Part shown: positions 45,461 to 58,564 of the stretch, in pieces | How positions within the stretch are numbered: the stretch's first letter is position 1 | Layout: each line of letters begins with the position of its first letter | Source: Topomyia yanbarensis | Lineage: Eukaryota; Arthropoda; Insecta; Diptera; Culicidae | Assembly (NCBI RefSeq): GCF_030247195.1 | Contig: NC_080672.1 | Location: 69,791,771 to 69,855,770, forward strand | DNA: 64,000 bases | Direction: 5' to 3' | Made by a program: the position numbers and the translations under genes | The notes under the pieces: generated by a model | What the model was told of the DNA's origin: nothing | What the model saw: the letters and a program-made list of their open reading frames with translations, nothing else | Database searches by the model: none

Positions 45461-48400
45461 GGCTGGCGAGTAAAAACCATCCTGTTCAGGACCATTACAT
45501 TTCCTCCTGTGCAATTTTAATAAGCTAAATCATTAAAATTTATGATCCTGCCCTAACCACTAACAACGTTTATGATTCTTTCTTGCAAGACAGCCTTATA
45601 GTCCTTTCAGGGTAGCAAAATCATATTAAATATTTGGTTCGAAATTTGTTATCTCAGCAGATGCAAAGCCTACAGCATTTGACTGTTCTAACACAATGTT
45701 GTCGGTTGAACAACTTAATTTCCAACCCATTATCATCAATGTATCATTATGTTACCTCAAAATTTACTTCCAGTTTTTTTTCACCTGCCTCAAATCACCT
45801 TAATCGTTATTAGTTTCTCAACTCTTCATAAACACATTATATTTTTATGCGTTCAATATTCGCCTTCGTTCAGCCTTCTAAACCGTAAAAATTGGGCTAC
45901 CGGGTGAAACAAATTTCTGCTGTCTGGACGTTTTTTGATTTGCATATAGCCATTTAGCGTTGAAACAATTTAAAAGTTAGTTAATAAGTCAGTTGCTACG
46001 TATGCTGTTTAATAATTGAACTAGGCCTGAAATTACTTTCGCTTAAAAACAATTCAAAATAAAAGTTCCAATAATTTAAAACAATCTCACCGAGACCTTT
46101 AATAAACCTGCCACAAACAAACCAGGGGAAGGACAAAAACCACCAAAACAACAACATCGCAACGCTTCTGCAGAACCCCATGTTTCCATTTTAAGTTTAC
46201 TCGCCGCCTGAAACCAGAGCCAGCGAAAAACACCTGGCCCTTATCTCAGAGACCGGCACGAAAACAAGTTCTCGTGGTGCGCAATCAAAAGACTTTTGCT
46301 AGGCAACGTGCATCGAAACAAAATCAAACTTGACCGCCGAACTTTTTTTTACTTTTTCCCTCCTGTTCGGTACTCCGCTCGCTTGCGCTTGTTCACGCCG
46401 CTGCTGCTGCTGCTGCTCAAAAGCAATAATTATGTAAGACTTGCCTCTCGCTCACCCCCACCGTGGCGGCGTGCTGCCAGGGCTCGGTTTACTCGGTCCA
46501 AAGCTGCGGGCTCCAGTCCAGTCCGGACCAAAGCGCGCTTGGCAGGAGCAGGTGCTACTTTAATCCGTGAATTGTGATTATATTTTCTGACTGCACCTCC
46601 TCGCGCCGACTGATGATTGGAACTTGGACGAACCAGACGCTTCAGGACAAATGAACATCGTAATCTGATCGAGAACTCAAGTCACGACTAGCGCGCAAGC
46701 TGTTTACGTTTGGAAAGTTGAAATCGTTAAAAAGTAACTGCCTAAGGTAGCCTCCAGGGCGAATTTGTTTTCGCGTGTCGAAAATGTGCTTTCCGAAATG
46801 GGGATACACCCGACTAAAGGACGAAAGCTGCACAGTAAGGATGTACCTTCCTACCTACACACGATGTGCCGAATGTTGCGAGTTGTCCGGAGTTCTGGGA
46901 AATTTCTAATTGGTCGTGTGCCTTCGGTTAAGTTTGGGTCCATTGCCGGAACCTCCGTTCGATGGAAACCTTAGAAGGGTTTCCTTGTATCGACATAAGA
47001 TAGTCAATTAGCAAACATCTGCTGCGGGGTTCGGTTTGAATTCCCGAAATTTTCATATAAACATAATTGCAACCTGATAAATGATTTATATCTCATTAAG
47101 TATCGAGTTCCCGACACTTACCAGTGTTTTATTTCTTCTCTTTTCAGGTAAACTAATGAGCAAATTCAGCAGTTGAGCAGATCATTTCTTCGATTGAGAT
47201 GATCATTCAGGCGACGATATGATCATCCGATCGGCAAGTGGTTCCGAAACCTCTTAAAATCTGAATAGCTCCTTCCGAAAATCTCAACATCAACAAATCC
47301 ACTTCGGCCACTTGTGGATCCGAGAAGTGTGCGCCTGTTTGCTCGGAGCAAATTTAGCATTTCATTTCGCTGTGTTTTCCTCTCTAAACAGAAACGAACG
47401 GAAGACCTGCTGGAAAAATAAACCAACTCATAAGTTCGTCAATTTTAAAGCCCCTCGCTTCGAGAAAGAAAATATTTAATTTCCATCTGCAGCAGTGCAT
47501 CGTCATTATTTTATGCTACCCAGTGGGATGCGGCGGAGGATGCGTTTTTTGTGTTCATTTTCCAAAACAGAATACTTCCAGAATTTTTCGAACAAAGAAC
47601 CAGTGCAAGGGACCATCCGACCGAAAGCGATGAAACAGGAGATCGCACTCTTTTTGGTGGGAGCACCTGGCGTTTGGGTTTTTTTTACTTTCTTACTTCT
47701 TTCAACTTCTGTTGCCTTACATAGCTTAGCTCTGGCTGGCTTGAAAAGCGAAAAGCAGAAGATTTTCGGGTTCTCCATTTTTCATTAGACAGCTAGTCAG
47801 TCTCGGCTCGGTGCGTTAAGCCCTCGATCAATGTGTATGAGTTTGTGTATATTGCTGCCCATCATCACGGTCAGGACAAGGTTTGCAGCTGTCGCTAGTT
47901 TGTGTCGGTCCAAAAGGTCTCCGAAAATTAGATCCCGCTTGTCTGTTTTCTTTTTCTATTCGTTTCATATTTGAACTTTTGTCTCGAACCAGAAGGAACA
48001 GATCCTTTCGAATGTTCGTATAGACCCGAAAGTGATCCTTAAGATGGCGCGACAGTAGTCACCCGACTATCCGTTTAACGTGCCAGGAGTCATAATTAAG
48101 TGCAAATTGAAACAAATGTAATAGAAACAATTTGAATGCGTGCTAAGAAAAGGGTGGAATTCCCGCGGGATTTTTTTCTACGTTCCAGCCAACTCTGAAG
48201 GTTGATGCCTAACGAAAGTTATGGTGGCGGTCAAACGTAGCAAATGTGTTTATTGTTTTAGATCGTCTCTGGCTAAAGCGTCCCGCCAGAATGAGCAACA
48301 CAGTTTGTATTCTTTTTTGGCTTTAATGGGCTGGTGAGGGAGATATGTTGCAATCGTGGGAATGGGATGGTATTTTATAGTGGATAGACTTGTACCTATA

Positions 48401-48990
48401 CCGGAAATTCCATTGGAATAGCGCGATCAGAAGTGATGAAAAAATCTACGGCATGTTTTCTAGTTTTCAAACATTTGACAAATTCCTTCGATGTACATGG
48501 AAACAAGCATGATATCATAAATAATGTATTAGAATATTCGTTTTTTTTTTAATTTTAGCTCCAATGAATTAAATTGATAATAGTCTCAAGTTTCTTAAAG
48601 GGTAGCGTACCTCTTACTCATACAAATACGAACTTGGTGATTTCAGTAAAGTTACATTGAGTGATCTTCCTTAGAGTTTTTTGAATTATTTATAGCGTTG
48701 AACTGCATTTAAATATAAGCCTTCGAAATTCCCATCAACCATTTTGCTCCTCAATCTGAGTGATAAGTGTGATATTTACTACAATTTTGTTTAAGTATGA
48801 AAAACAAGTAATATTGAAGCACTTGCACACTGGCAGCTTCAAGGAGGGGCACGGGGGGCACGTGCCCATCATAATCTGTTTTGGTAAAAAGATATTAGCA
48901 TTTTCCTACTTCAACATACTAATATTTTAGAAGTGATCTACAACGTGATAAGTTTATTCTTTGTAACACTTTTTTAACCAATTAAAAAAA
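45461..48990. other. Unassigned, probably low-copy sequence with GC-rich patch
   Basis: No recognisable TE. The segment at 46,290-46,620 is clearly GC-rich, with a (CTG)n run near 46,400 and a 93-residue plus frame (46,296-46,577) of low-complexity R, L and A composition. 47,495-47,788 has overlapping ORFs on both strands. A host promoter or 5' exon is possible here but no start, splice or domain evidence supports it. Confidence 0.35.
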
Positions 48991-49156
48991 AAACCTGTTT
49001 TAATCCATTGCGCCTTTCTCATTTATCCAAACTATGATTCATTAGCTGGTTTTGTTCAATAGAATTGTCGAAATGTCTATTGCTTTCTTTTTTACTTATC
49101 ACGTATCCCACGACTACCACGAAAGTAGACGCAGACTTACTTTAAACAAAAAAGTA
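48991..49156 (+). repeat. 150-bp dispersed repeat, copy 2
   Basis: Partner of 21,019-21,173 (shared TATCCAAACTATGATTCA, AGCTGGTTTTGTTCA, CACGAAAGT, ACTTTAAACAAAAA). It ends at the left edge of another TA-flanked element. Confidence 0.7.
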
Positions 49157-49700
49157 TAGGGGAGACCGCGGCTAGTTTGCGGTGTTTTCAGTTTCCATTT
49201 TATACCGCTTTGATGTAGATAGATCTTGCAAAATAGAACATGCGGCTGTAGCCAACATCCCTGAATTTTATCAAAGTGTTTGTTGCATTGTCTTTGTTTT
49301 CAGAGACAAAAATATGTGACGCGGAAATCCCGCTAATTTACCCCGGCCCCGGGGGAAGTTGGCGATATGTATGAATACGCTAGAAAAAGGAGATTCAATT
49401 ATATTAAAGGTTCGTGCTGAATGTCTTTTCAATAAAATTGTATATTAACCGACAATTGCCAATATATTACAGTCTCAATACCCCAGCATTTTACTTTGAC
49501 GCGTATTCCATATTCAAAAGCATATTTTTCAAATTCTTCAGGCGATTGGCAGAAATAAATATCCCCTGCATTGACGACATACACAAAGTTTTACTTTGAA
49601 GTGAATTCCAAAAATAAAAATATTTGATGACTATATTTGCACTGCAAATAGTAGCGCCAACTTGCCCCGCATGCGTCACCGCCAACTTACTCCACCCTTA
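49157..49700. mobile_element. 544-bp TIR element with TA TSD
   Basis: The left end is TAGGGGAGACCGCGGCTAGT then TTGCGGTG. The inverted right end is TAAGGGTGGAGTAAGTTGGC then GGTGAC. TA (possibly TATA) flanks both sides. The interior repeats the GGCAAGTTGGCG-like theme (GGGGGAAGTTGGCGATATG near 49,350; CCAACTTGCCCCGC near 49,650). No transposase. This is a common culicine non-autonomous element type in my experience. Confidence 0.68.
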
Positions 49701-49984
49701 TATTTCACAAAAAACTATTTAAAAAATAACTTTAATTCATGGATAGATGTAACCCTTTCATGTCCAACTTTTTTCTAGTGCATGTAGGGTTTCAAAACTA
49801 TTTTTCCTTGAAAACTGTGGGATCAAGAAAATCGAAAAACCTTTTTTCATAAAGATAGGTGCTTTCCTTGCAGTGCTAGAAGCTGTTAAATTTTTGACTT
49901 CCAATGCTCACTACAATTCTCCTAGACTATTTACAATAGTCCAACTGGTGGAGGAGATGGGACGAGGGGTCTTCCGCAAACCTA
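49701..49984. other. Spacer before the plus-strand retrotransposon
   Basis: AT-rich sequence without a recognisable motif. Part of it (from about 49,860) may be the 5' region of the following element. Confidence 0.3.
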
Positions 49985-51251
49985 CCTCAGGCAAGTACAA
50001 TGCATCTGTGAGCTCTTCCTTGCCTCTTCGATTTCCAGCATTGGTCAGCGACAGGCTAAACTGCTGCTATACTACCAAAATGTTGGTGGTATTAATTCAA
50101 TCGTTGAGCAATACTGTCTCGCAGACTCCGATAAGAGTTTTGACATCATTGTCTTCGTCGAAACATGGTTAAACGATGACACGCTTTCCAGTCAGGTGTT
50201 CGGTACTGAATACGAGGTGTTTCGCTGTGACCGAGGCCCTAGCAACAGCCGAAAATCCACCGGAGGCAGCATATTAGTAGCTGTTAAAACCAGTTTGAAA
50301 GCAAGAATCGTCGAGAACACTTCTTGGGTTTGTCTAGAGCAGGTTTTGACGATTATCGAGCTTGGCGACCGTAAGTTGTACTTGTGTGCGTTATATGTTC
50401 CACCCGACCGCGCTCGTGATACCGAATACGTTGAAGCACACTGCAGCTCAGTTTATACTATCCTCGAAGATGCTAACGCTGTTGATGAGATCATGGTACT
50501 AGGAGATTTTAATCTTCCTAGCATTTCATGGAAATCTTCCCGTAATGGATTTCTTTATCCGGATTCGGACCATTCCGTTCTCCACACATGTGCAGTGAGG
50601 CTACCTGACAGCTATAGCTCAGTCACGTTACTACAAATCAATCCTATTGCCAATGAGAATAGCCGCCATCTCGATCTTTGTTTTGTCAGCGATCAGGTTT
50701 CTGACACATCAATAGTGACGGCTCCCTCTCCCCTAGTAAAACCAGTGGCACACAATCCTCCACTGATCGCCACGATTGATAGCTCTGTGGTGCATGATTT
50801 CGATATATTACCGCTTTCTGTCTCCTACAATTTCCGTAAAGCTGATCATCGCAGTATCGCAGACCTTCTTTCCACCATCGATTGGAAAAATATTCTGGAC
50901 CCCGAAGATGTCGAAACCGCAGTTCAAACCTTTTCAAACGTTCTGGTGTACGCTATTGACAGGCATGTTCCAAAGAAAGTTCACCATCGACAAATCGGCC
51001 CTCCATGGCAAACGAGTACACTGCGACGGCTGAAGTCTATAAAGAGAGCTGCCCTGCGGAGGTTTACCAAGTATCGCACAATATCACTCAGAAACTATTA
51101 CGTCAGTCTCAAGCATGCGTACAAACGAGCCAGTCAACACTGTTTTTATCGATATCAGCAAAATATTCAGCGTAATCTCAAGTCGCATCCTAAACGTTTA
51201 TGGAAATATGTGAACGAGCAGCGCAAGGATCAGGACTGCCGTCGTCTATGA
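49985..51251 (+). pseudogene. CR1/Jockey-group ORF2, endonuclease part
   Basis: The frame carries the apurinic-type endonuclease. Its motifs are LLYYQNVGGI (50,062), IVFVETWLNDD (50,150), STGGSILVAV, LCALYVPPD, MVLGDFNLPSISW (50,493) and SRHLDLCFVSD (50,661). A linker with a basic RRLKSIKRAALRRF segment (51,030) follows, then a YRYQQNIQRN region. The usual SDH box near the end reads VAHNPP, so a key catalytic residue appears lost. The frame ends at a stop at 51,251. The next frame continues the same protein, so a frameshift lies near 51,200-51,240. No ORF1 is recognisable upstream, so the copy is 5'-truncated or rearranged. Confidence 0.82.
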
Positions 51252-51791
51252 CTTTCAATGGGAACACAGCTACTACATCTCGAGACATATGTGCACTTTT
51301 CTCGGAAAAATTCGCGAATGTATTCACAGATGAGGTACTAATTTTTGAGCAAATCGAACTCGCTGCTAGCAGAGGTACACTTGTGGGTCACACTCTGGGT
51401 GCTATCGATTTTAATGCAACGATGATTACCACAGCTTCCTCTCGACTTAAGTCATCTTTCAATCCGGGACCCGACGGGCTCCCCTCCGCAATACTGAAAA
51501 GGCACATCGAAGTTTTGGTTGCTCCGTTTCTTCAGATCTCTAGAGCATCTATTACTAGAGGTATTTTTCCATCTTGCTGCAAATTAGCGAACATGTTCCC
51601 AGTTCATAAAAAGGGAAATAAGCGAGACGTCAATAATAACCGTGGGATAACTTCATTGAGTGCTGTTTCGAAGTTGTTCGAGCTGGTGATTATGGAGCCT
51701 CTTCAGGCTCACTGTAAGCAGTACCTAAGTGACGATCAACATGGCTTCACGTCAACTGCATCTAATCTGTTATGCTTAACCCTATATTCAC
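51235..51791 (+). pseudogene. CR1/Jockey-group ORF2, front half of RT
   Basis: This continues the element after the frameshift: SEKFANVFTDE, FNPGPDGLPSAILKRH (51,460), LANMFPVHKKGNKRDVNNNR (51,590), SLSAVSKLFELVI (51,655) and HGFTSTASNLLCLT (51,740). It stops before the first catalytic aspartate motif (F-x-D-L-x-x-AFD), which is absent from the locus. R-GI replaces the usual YRPIS, a further sign of decay. The RT resumes at 52,119 after the palindromic insert. Confidence 0.82.
51781..51791 (+). repeat. 11-bp direct repeat (TSD), left
   Basis: CCTATATTCAC is repeated exactly at 52,108-52,118. The pair brackets the palindromic insert. Confidence 0.7.
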
Positions 51792-52107
51792 GGTCTAGAA
51801 ATTGCCAAAGTTTATGAAGAAAACATTTTTAGACCCGCACATCGTTGGCATACGATGTTTTGACGAAGAACGATAAGATATTTCCCTTGAAAAAGGCCAA
51901 AACCAGTGGCCGAAACGTCGGGCAGTATACAACAGCCGTTCTAATTTCTAGAATGGCTGTTGTATACTGCCCGACGTTTCGGCCACTGGTTTTGGCCTTT
52001 TTCAAGGGAAATATCTTATCGTTCTTCGTCAAAACATCGTATGCCAACGATGTGCGGGTCTAAAAATGTTTTCTTCATAAACTTTGGCTTGGTGGGTTTT
52101 CTACATT
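51792..52107. mobile_element. Near-perfect 285-bp palindromic insert inside the RT
   Basis: Arms at 51,804-51,943 and 51,949-52,088 are exact inverses at 139 of 140 positions by my reading (a single G/T pairing near 51,938), around a 5-nt centre. The whole insert is bracketed by CCTATATTCAC. Each arm holds GGCCAAAACCAGTGGCCGAA followed by ACGTCGGGC: a GGCC/GGCC stem and a GAAAC box like the stem II and GAAA side of the hammerhead ribozymes in Penelope-like retroelements. The CUGANGA box is degenerate (TTGAAAA). A foldback element or an inverted Penelope-like terminal fragment fits best. The same short peptide frame on both strands (51,829-52,063) results from the symmetry and is not a gene. 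Confidence 0.7.
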
Positions 52108-52118
52108 CCTATATTCAC

Positions 52119-52372
52119 TTCTACGTCTGGAATACCTCAAGGAAGCCACTTGGGACCGTTGATGTTTCTGATATACTTCAATGATGTACATCTAATTCTA
52201 AAGACTCCCCGATTGTCCTTCGCGGATGATCTCAAGATTTTTCGCATAATTCGTACAATTGAAGATTGCAGATTTCTCCAACAGCAGCTTCAAACCTTTG
52301 CTGACTGGTGTACCATAAACCGCTCGTATGTAAACCTGAAGAAGTGCTCGATTACTTTAACATGTAATTTTC
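52119..52372 (+). pseudogene. CR1/Jockey-group ORF2, rear part of RT
   Basis: The frame resumes with TSTSGIPQGSHLGPLMF (52,117), YFND and the catalytic box FADDLKIF (52,218), then LQTFADWCTINRSYVNLKKC (52,285). Homology ends near 52,370. Joining this to the front part would still leave out the F-x-D-L motif and be out of frame, so a deletion preceded or accompanied the palindrome insertion. It is related to the RT at 27.5-28.6 kb (shared PRLSF-x-DD and IFR.IR). Confidence 0.85.
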
Positions 52373-52974
52373 AGCCAGATTGGGCAACATTTTTGGTTTT
52401 GTCCGATTTTTGTTCGAAGACATCACTGTGCGGCGGTACGACGTATTCGGATTATCGGAAACATTTTTTTTACCGCTACAACAACTTCATTGGGACCTTT
52501 CGGGCGCTGTCGAATAGGAATCTGGGGAGTTGCTACAGACCCATACTCAAAGAAATTCTTCACCAAATTACGGATTGTCTTGTTTGTAGGCGCCGAATTC
52601 CTGCCCTATTTTTACGACAAGCACGCACAGTTTTCACTATTGAACAATCGTTTTCAATGTGAATTGTGTTTATCTGTCAAAATCGGCTGCAAAATGCCGG
52701 AGTTATTCAATGGTTAAGTAGGATACATCCAGATGACGCACTCATATCAAAATGTTAAAATAGGAACTTGAAAGTTGTGAAAGTTTGAGCTACACGTGAA
52801 AAGAGTTGTCCCCAAAATCGTGCATAAAGTGCCATGAATTCTGCCTCAATCACGTTTTACGTTACGAAAACAGGGGCATGATCAAAAATCGTGTGTTTTA
52901 CAATTACGTTCAATTTCCCTTCAGTAACGCCCGCATAATACTTTTATTAGTGGAAATATTTGCTTTTGTTTTGT
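52373..52974. other. Unassigned sequence after the truncated RT
   Basis: An open frame continues (52,084-52,662 and 52,490-52,717) but its content no longer resembles RT or any domain I know. A junction with a different element near 52,370 is likely. Confidence 0.35.
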
Positions 52975-54010
52975 GAACTTCAGTCATGGATTTCGCTATG
53001 TCATTACCAAATCGACTTTCTGTACGTGAGCTCACAACTTTAACATTAGTCATAAAAACAAAGATCGACTCATGACGTTATTCATAGATTTAGGAACTTT
53101 AGTTCACAAAATCAAAACATTCTTGATATTTTCTTGTGAACTTCTTTACGAAACTCGTAATTTGATTCATGAAACCATTCAATCCACGAGAACTTAGTCA
53201 TGATTCCTAATATATTAGTCACCATCCTATATCAGTGCTCTTGAAATAGTTTACAAAATCATCAAAGATTATTAATGTATTCGTAAACTGGTTCGTAACC
53301 CCTAACGTGAAATAGTTCCCAAAATAAAGATTCATGTTATCGTGGACTGGTTCATGATGCCTAGTGTAATAGTCACGACTTACCATTTGTGCTCATAAAA
53401 TAGTTCACGAAATTCTAAAATATTTTTGCATTCGTGAACTGGTTCATGATTCCTAGTACACGATTTGCGATTTATTTTGCGTGCTGGTGATATAAGATAT
53501 CCCTATTCATTTTCAATTTAATACGACGTGGTAATGAAATTTTCAAGAAAATTCTTTCACCAAATTTGGTCCATTATTCATGGAATCATGACTAAAATAT
53601 CACGGTAACGTGAATAATAAGTACATAAATAGTGACTTAGATCCTAAAACCATGAACATAGATCCCGCTAGTCTGACGGAAAAATTCGATAGTAAACTTA
53701 TGAAGAAAATGGCACAGTAACGTGATGAGAAATCACAAAAATCACGAATAAGCTCCTGAAATCATGAGCATCGTTAGACTGTCGGAGGTGTATTCTCAAA
53801 TTAAACATAACAAAAACTGTCCAGGGAACAACAACAGTAAACCAAACAAACATTCGAATGTGACCGAGCGAACTAGTTTTCGGGAAACACAAATAGTTTT
53901 ATGAATACGAGGTTTATTATTTATAATTTCAGGAATTTGGTTACGGTTTTCGTAAATCGTTTAGTTCACGGAATCGTGATCTTTTTTCATGAATTTATGA
54001 ACCGGTTTTT
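52975..54010. repeat. Diverged internal repeats with ATAGTTCACGAAAT / TTCATGATTCCTAG words
   Basis: At least three units recur at about 130-bp spacing (53,165-53,230, 53,290-53,390, 53,400-53,465). Inverted versions appear further right (CATGGAATCATGAC near 53,580; TTCACGGAATCGTGATC near 53,970). The structure suggests an old foldback-type or palindromic satellite element. No ends could be assigned. Confidence 0.4.
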
Positions 54011-54095
54011 CCGTTTTCCACTGAGCAGACCCACTCATCACGCCCTGATATTGAACCTAGGTTTTCCATGTATAGAATTGAATTCCGTATATAAG

Positions 54096-55374
<1,279 letters not shown>

Positions 55375-58261
55375 AAAATATAAAAATGTGTGTGTGTTTC
55401 CTATATGTATGTATAAGAAAAACCAAAAAGGGTAATACACCAATAAAAATGGAGAAACTTGAACCAAATGTGCCAACTTCAAAAACGATCATTTTATCAT
55501 TTTCGGTTTCTGCTTAATAACTTTTTTCTCAAGCATCAGATCGTTTCGTGGTTTTCGAGACTTTTTTTTTCTTTGTTAAATTTCCTATACAAGCCACATA
55601 ACGATTTATTTTTCGGAAGTAATGGGCGGCTCCTGGAGGAATTATTTTGTAAACGTTAACTTTCCCATACAAAATCCCATGTAAACTTTAAACAGTGGGC
55701 GCAAAAATATAGTTTCACCGATCGAGCCAAGCATTTGCACAGTTGTTCTAGGACCCAAATGGAACCAAAAAAGTTGCTCGGAGCTGCAATCTATGTTTTG
55801 TCCCACCCTAGTAAGCATTACTTGCAACATCACAATATTAGTTTTGGTTTCAATTTGATATCAGACGTTGCTCGGGAATACGTCTATTGTTCGGCTTATT
55901 TCCTGCAAAAATAAACCACCTTATGATAATTTTAAAAGGGTTGTGTTTCGATTTGGGAGGTTTTGAATTGAGAAAATGTTTTAGTGGAATCCATCTGCGA
56001 ATATTCAAAACAAAAAATTAGCTAACTTTTTACGATCTGAAAGGAGGGACGTGCTAAATCTAACTCGCTGCTCTGATCAATCAGATGCGCATCAGTAAGC
56101 TAATTAGCTCCATGCCTAACATTCTCTGTCGTTCCATGAAACATGGTCTCCGGGTTTACTTCGCGGGGATTCCGGTTTGATGGTTGTGGCAAGTCTGACG
56201 GAGCATTTGAATGAACAAGGAAGATTTAGCTCGAAGAACCATATTTTTATTTAGAAGTTTTGGAGATACGAAGCGTTTTCCAAGGCACCCCATTGATTTT
56301 CCTTTGAAGCACTTTCATACCAGTTTTATAAGGAAAGTTTTTGTTAGATCGAAAATAGTTCATTTGTCATGTTCTTAGACAGTAATACGTCGAATATAAA
56401 TTAGCGCAAACATGGTTCAACAAAATATTCAGGACAAATGAGGTATAGCTTTGCGCTAAGAAAACAATATCGATTCTGGACAGGCGATAGGAACCTATTC
56501 GTTATTCGGCCCTTTGGGATGACGCCCTAGAAATCGTGACTATTGCCTTTGGAACTTTCAAGATAATGGTAGATAACGAAAATTGATGATTGACGCCATT
56601 CATCAGAAGAAAGACGCCAGTTGCCACAAAACACTGCCCCAAATGGTGTATTTGAAGAAACAGCGGCTGAATTCTCCAATCAAAAATCATTATAGTCTAA
56701 TCCAATAGTGCATCGCTATGTTGCACTGAAAAATGCGACCTTAGCATTTCGGACGAATGATTTGTGCACTCAACAATATACAAAAAATAATTCATGCTGT
56801 AATGAATGTACGACTATTTTTTATTTTTATATGGATATAAAACAAAGGCATAATTCTACCAAACAGTGTTCGGCACACCGAGAGACACATTGTTTAACCC
56901 TGGCTGTATATGCTGATAATTTTTGACAAAACATGTATTACTTATTTCCCCGAGGAGGCACCATTGCACCACTCTAGCGCAGCGGGTGTGCATCGAGCAA
57001 TCCATTGCCTTTGAGAGTGGTAGAGACAACAGCCATACGCCCATCATCAGCACAATCTCTTTACATTCCCGCCGAATTAGCAACTGCACTCGGAACAGAA
57101 AATTGTATGTGTCCTCTGTGTGCCATCCGATAACTACTTCCGCTCTCTCTCTCTCGCGACTAGTATCGGCCATTCGCATTTATGTATGTACGTACCTCCC
57201 AAGTGAGGGTCATCCAACGACAGCCGCAATCACTGTTCCTGGCTGCCACCGCCGCCGCCGTCCCAATATCCGATAGTCATTTGTTCGTTGGTGGGCCGTC
57301 GTGCCTTTTCGATGTTCCTCCTGTCTCTGTTTGTGTCCGTCGGCTTCATATCACTCGCAAGTGGCTTCTTCTCGCATGCAATCTATCATCGTCATTGCGC
57401 GCCGCTGACGAGGGAATATTTATATTCATTCTCGAATACTAGGTACTTGTCAACCTAAGCCCGTACGCTGTCCGAAATTGTACCGATAAAAAGCGGCCCT
57501 CGATACATATTTGCATTCTAATATAGGTCGTTTACTATGCTGTAGCAGATGTGTGGAAGGCGAGATCAAAGAACTGAAACGAACATGCCGCGTACCGCGA
57601 TAGGACGAACACGGTGTTTGGATTTGCCGAATTGAGGATTGTTGATATGTACAAACGAATCAGCGACATTGATACATGTTCGGAAAAGGTAATCAAATTA
57701 AACCGAGATTTTAGAGAGAAATGGAATTACAAAACGGTATGAAAACAGATAATTGGATGTACTATCAATCCTAGATAGGATACGAAGAGATAAGATGGCA
57801 CAGATAGACCATGAAATTTGTTCATCCTCCTACCGAAAAAGAATATCTTTTAGCCACCAGAAATAGACAAACCAAACGGTGTACAAGAACAGGACTCGAA
57901 CCGTAATGCATGGCTGCAAAGGAAAATCTTTAATTTAGTTCCGCCTCAACCCTAGGCCATGGAACTGAAACGTAATTGCTGAAAGGATTCCTTTTCAGAT
58001 CAGCACATACAATGCAATGGAAGAATTCTCGAAGGGAACATTCCTTCAAGCGCCTTCGATCTTCTTTGATATATGTACTGCAGAATGAGAAAAATCTTTC
58101 AAGTCATGGCCAACGCCAATATAAAACTGTTGAACTTTGATCACACTAGCTGGAACAGAATGGGCGGCATCTTCAAGCATATATCACTATGGTGGATTAA
58201 GGTTCTATAAAGCATGCTATGAAAAGTGGGAACGAAAAAGGACTTCTACAAAATTCAGTAT
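55375..58261. other. Unassigned sequence
   Basis: 55,430-55,812 resembles a TA-type repeat (start like position 5; end TTTTGTCCCACCCTAG). The rest, including 56,920-57,440 with several overlapping ORFs and a (CT)n run, shows no domain or TE signature. Host intergenic or intronic sequence is the default reading. Confidence 0.35.
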
Positions 58262-58320
58262 AAGCTGATCGATTTTCATGAAGGATTTAGTAAACGATGT
58301 GGAAAAAACAGCTTTTTTTA
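58262..58320 (+). repeat. Diverged half of the hairpin MITE family
   Basis: GCTGATCGATTTTCATGAAG then GATGTGGAAAAAACAGCTTT matches the right arm of the 22,734-22,940 element (GCTGATTGATTTTTATGAAG, GGTGTGGAAAAAAACTGCTT). Only one arm is present. Confidence 0.5.
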
Positions 58321-58404
58321 GATTTTGAAGATAGGCCCTTAAGAATTTTTTTTAAGATTTGGTATTTTTGAAAAGGTTTTCAGGGAAATTCTCATTTTTT
58401 AATG

Positions 58405-58562
58405 CAATTAATTTGGTAATTAATGATGTCTGATTTCCTATATGTGTCTTCTATGAAATTGCTCCTAACAGTCTTCCACTAAACTTTAATGAAGGCGCTC
58501 AGTATCTAGCTATTTTTGACAAGTATAGTTGTTATCTCATATTAATAATTACCAAATTAATT
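58405..58562. repeat. Inverted repeat around 115-bp loop
   Basis: AATTAATTTGGTAATTAAT at 58,406-58,424 is mirrored by ATTAATAATTACCAAATTAA at 58,541-58,560. It is possibly the ends of a very small MITE. Confidence 0.45.
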
Positions 58563-58564
58563 AT

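Noticed and set aside
46296..46577. Host coding exon in the GC-rich patch
   Set aside because: Composition favours long frames here and the R/L/A-rich translation has no domain. Kept only as an unassigned GC-rich patch.
47812..47850. Core promoter with TCAGT initiator
   Set aside because: A TCAGT motif alone is frequent by chance, and the downstream-element match is off by one position. No TATA box or transcript evidence.
51829..52063. Identical 72-codon ORFs on both strands
   Set aside because: The sequence is a palindrome, so each frame is mirrored. No independent gene evidence exists.
55430..55812. Complete TIR element
   Set aside because: The right end (GTCCCACCCTAG) looks like a TA-type terminus, but the left end does not form a convincing inverted repeat with it.
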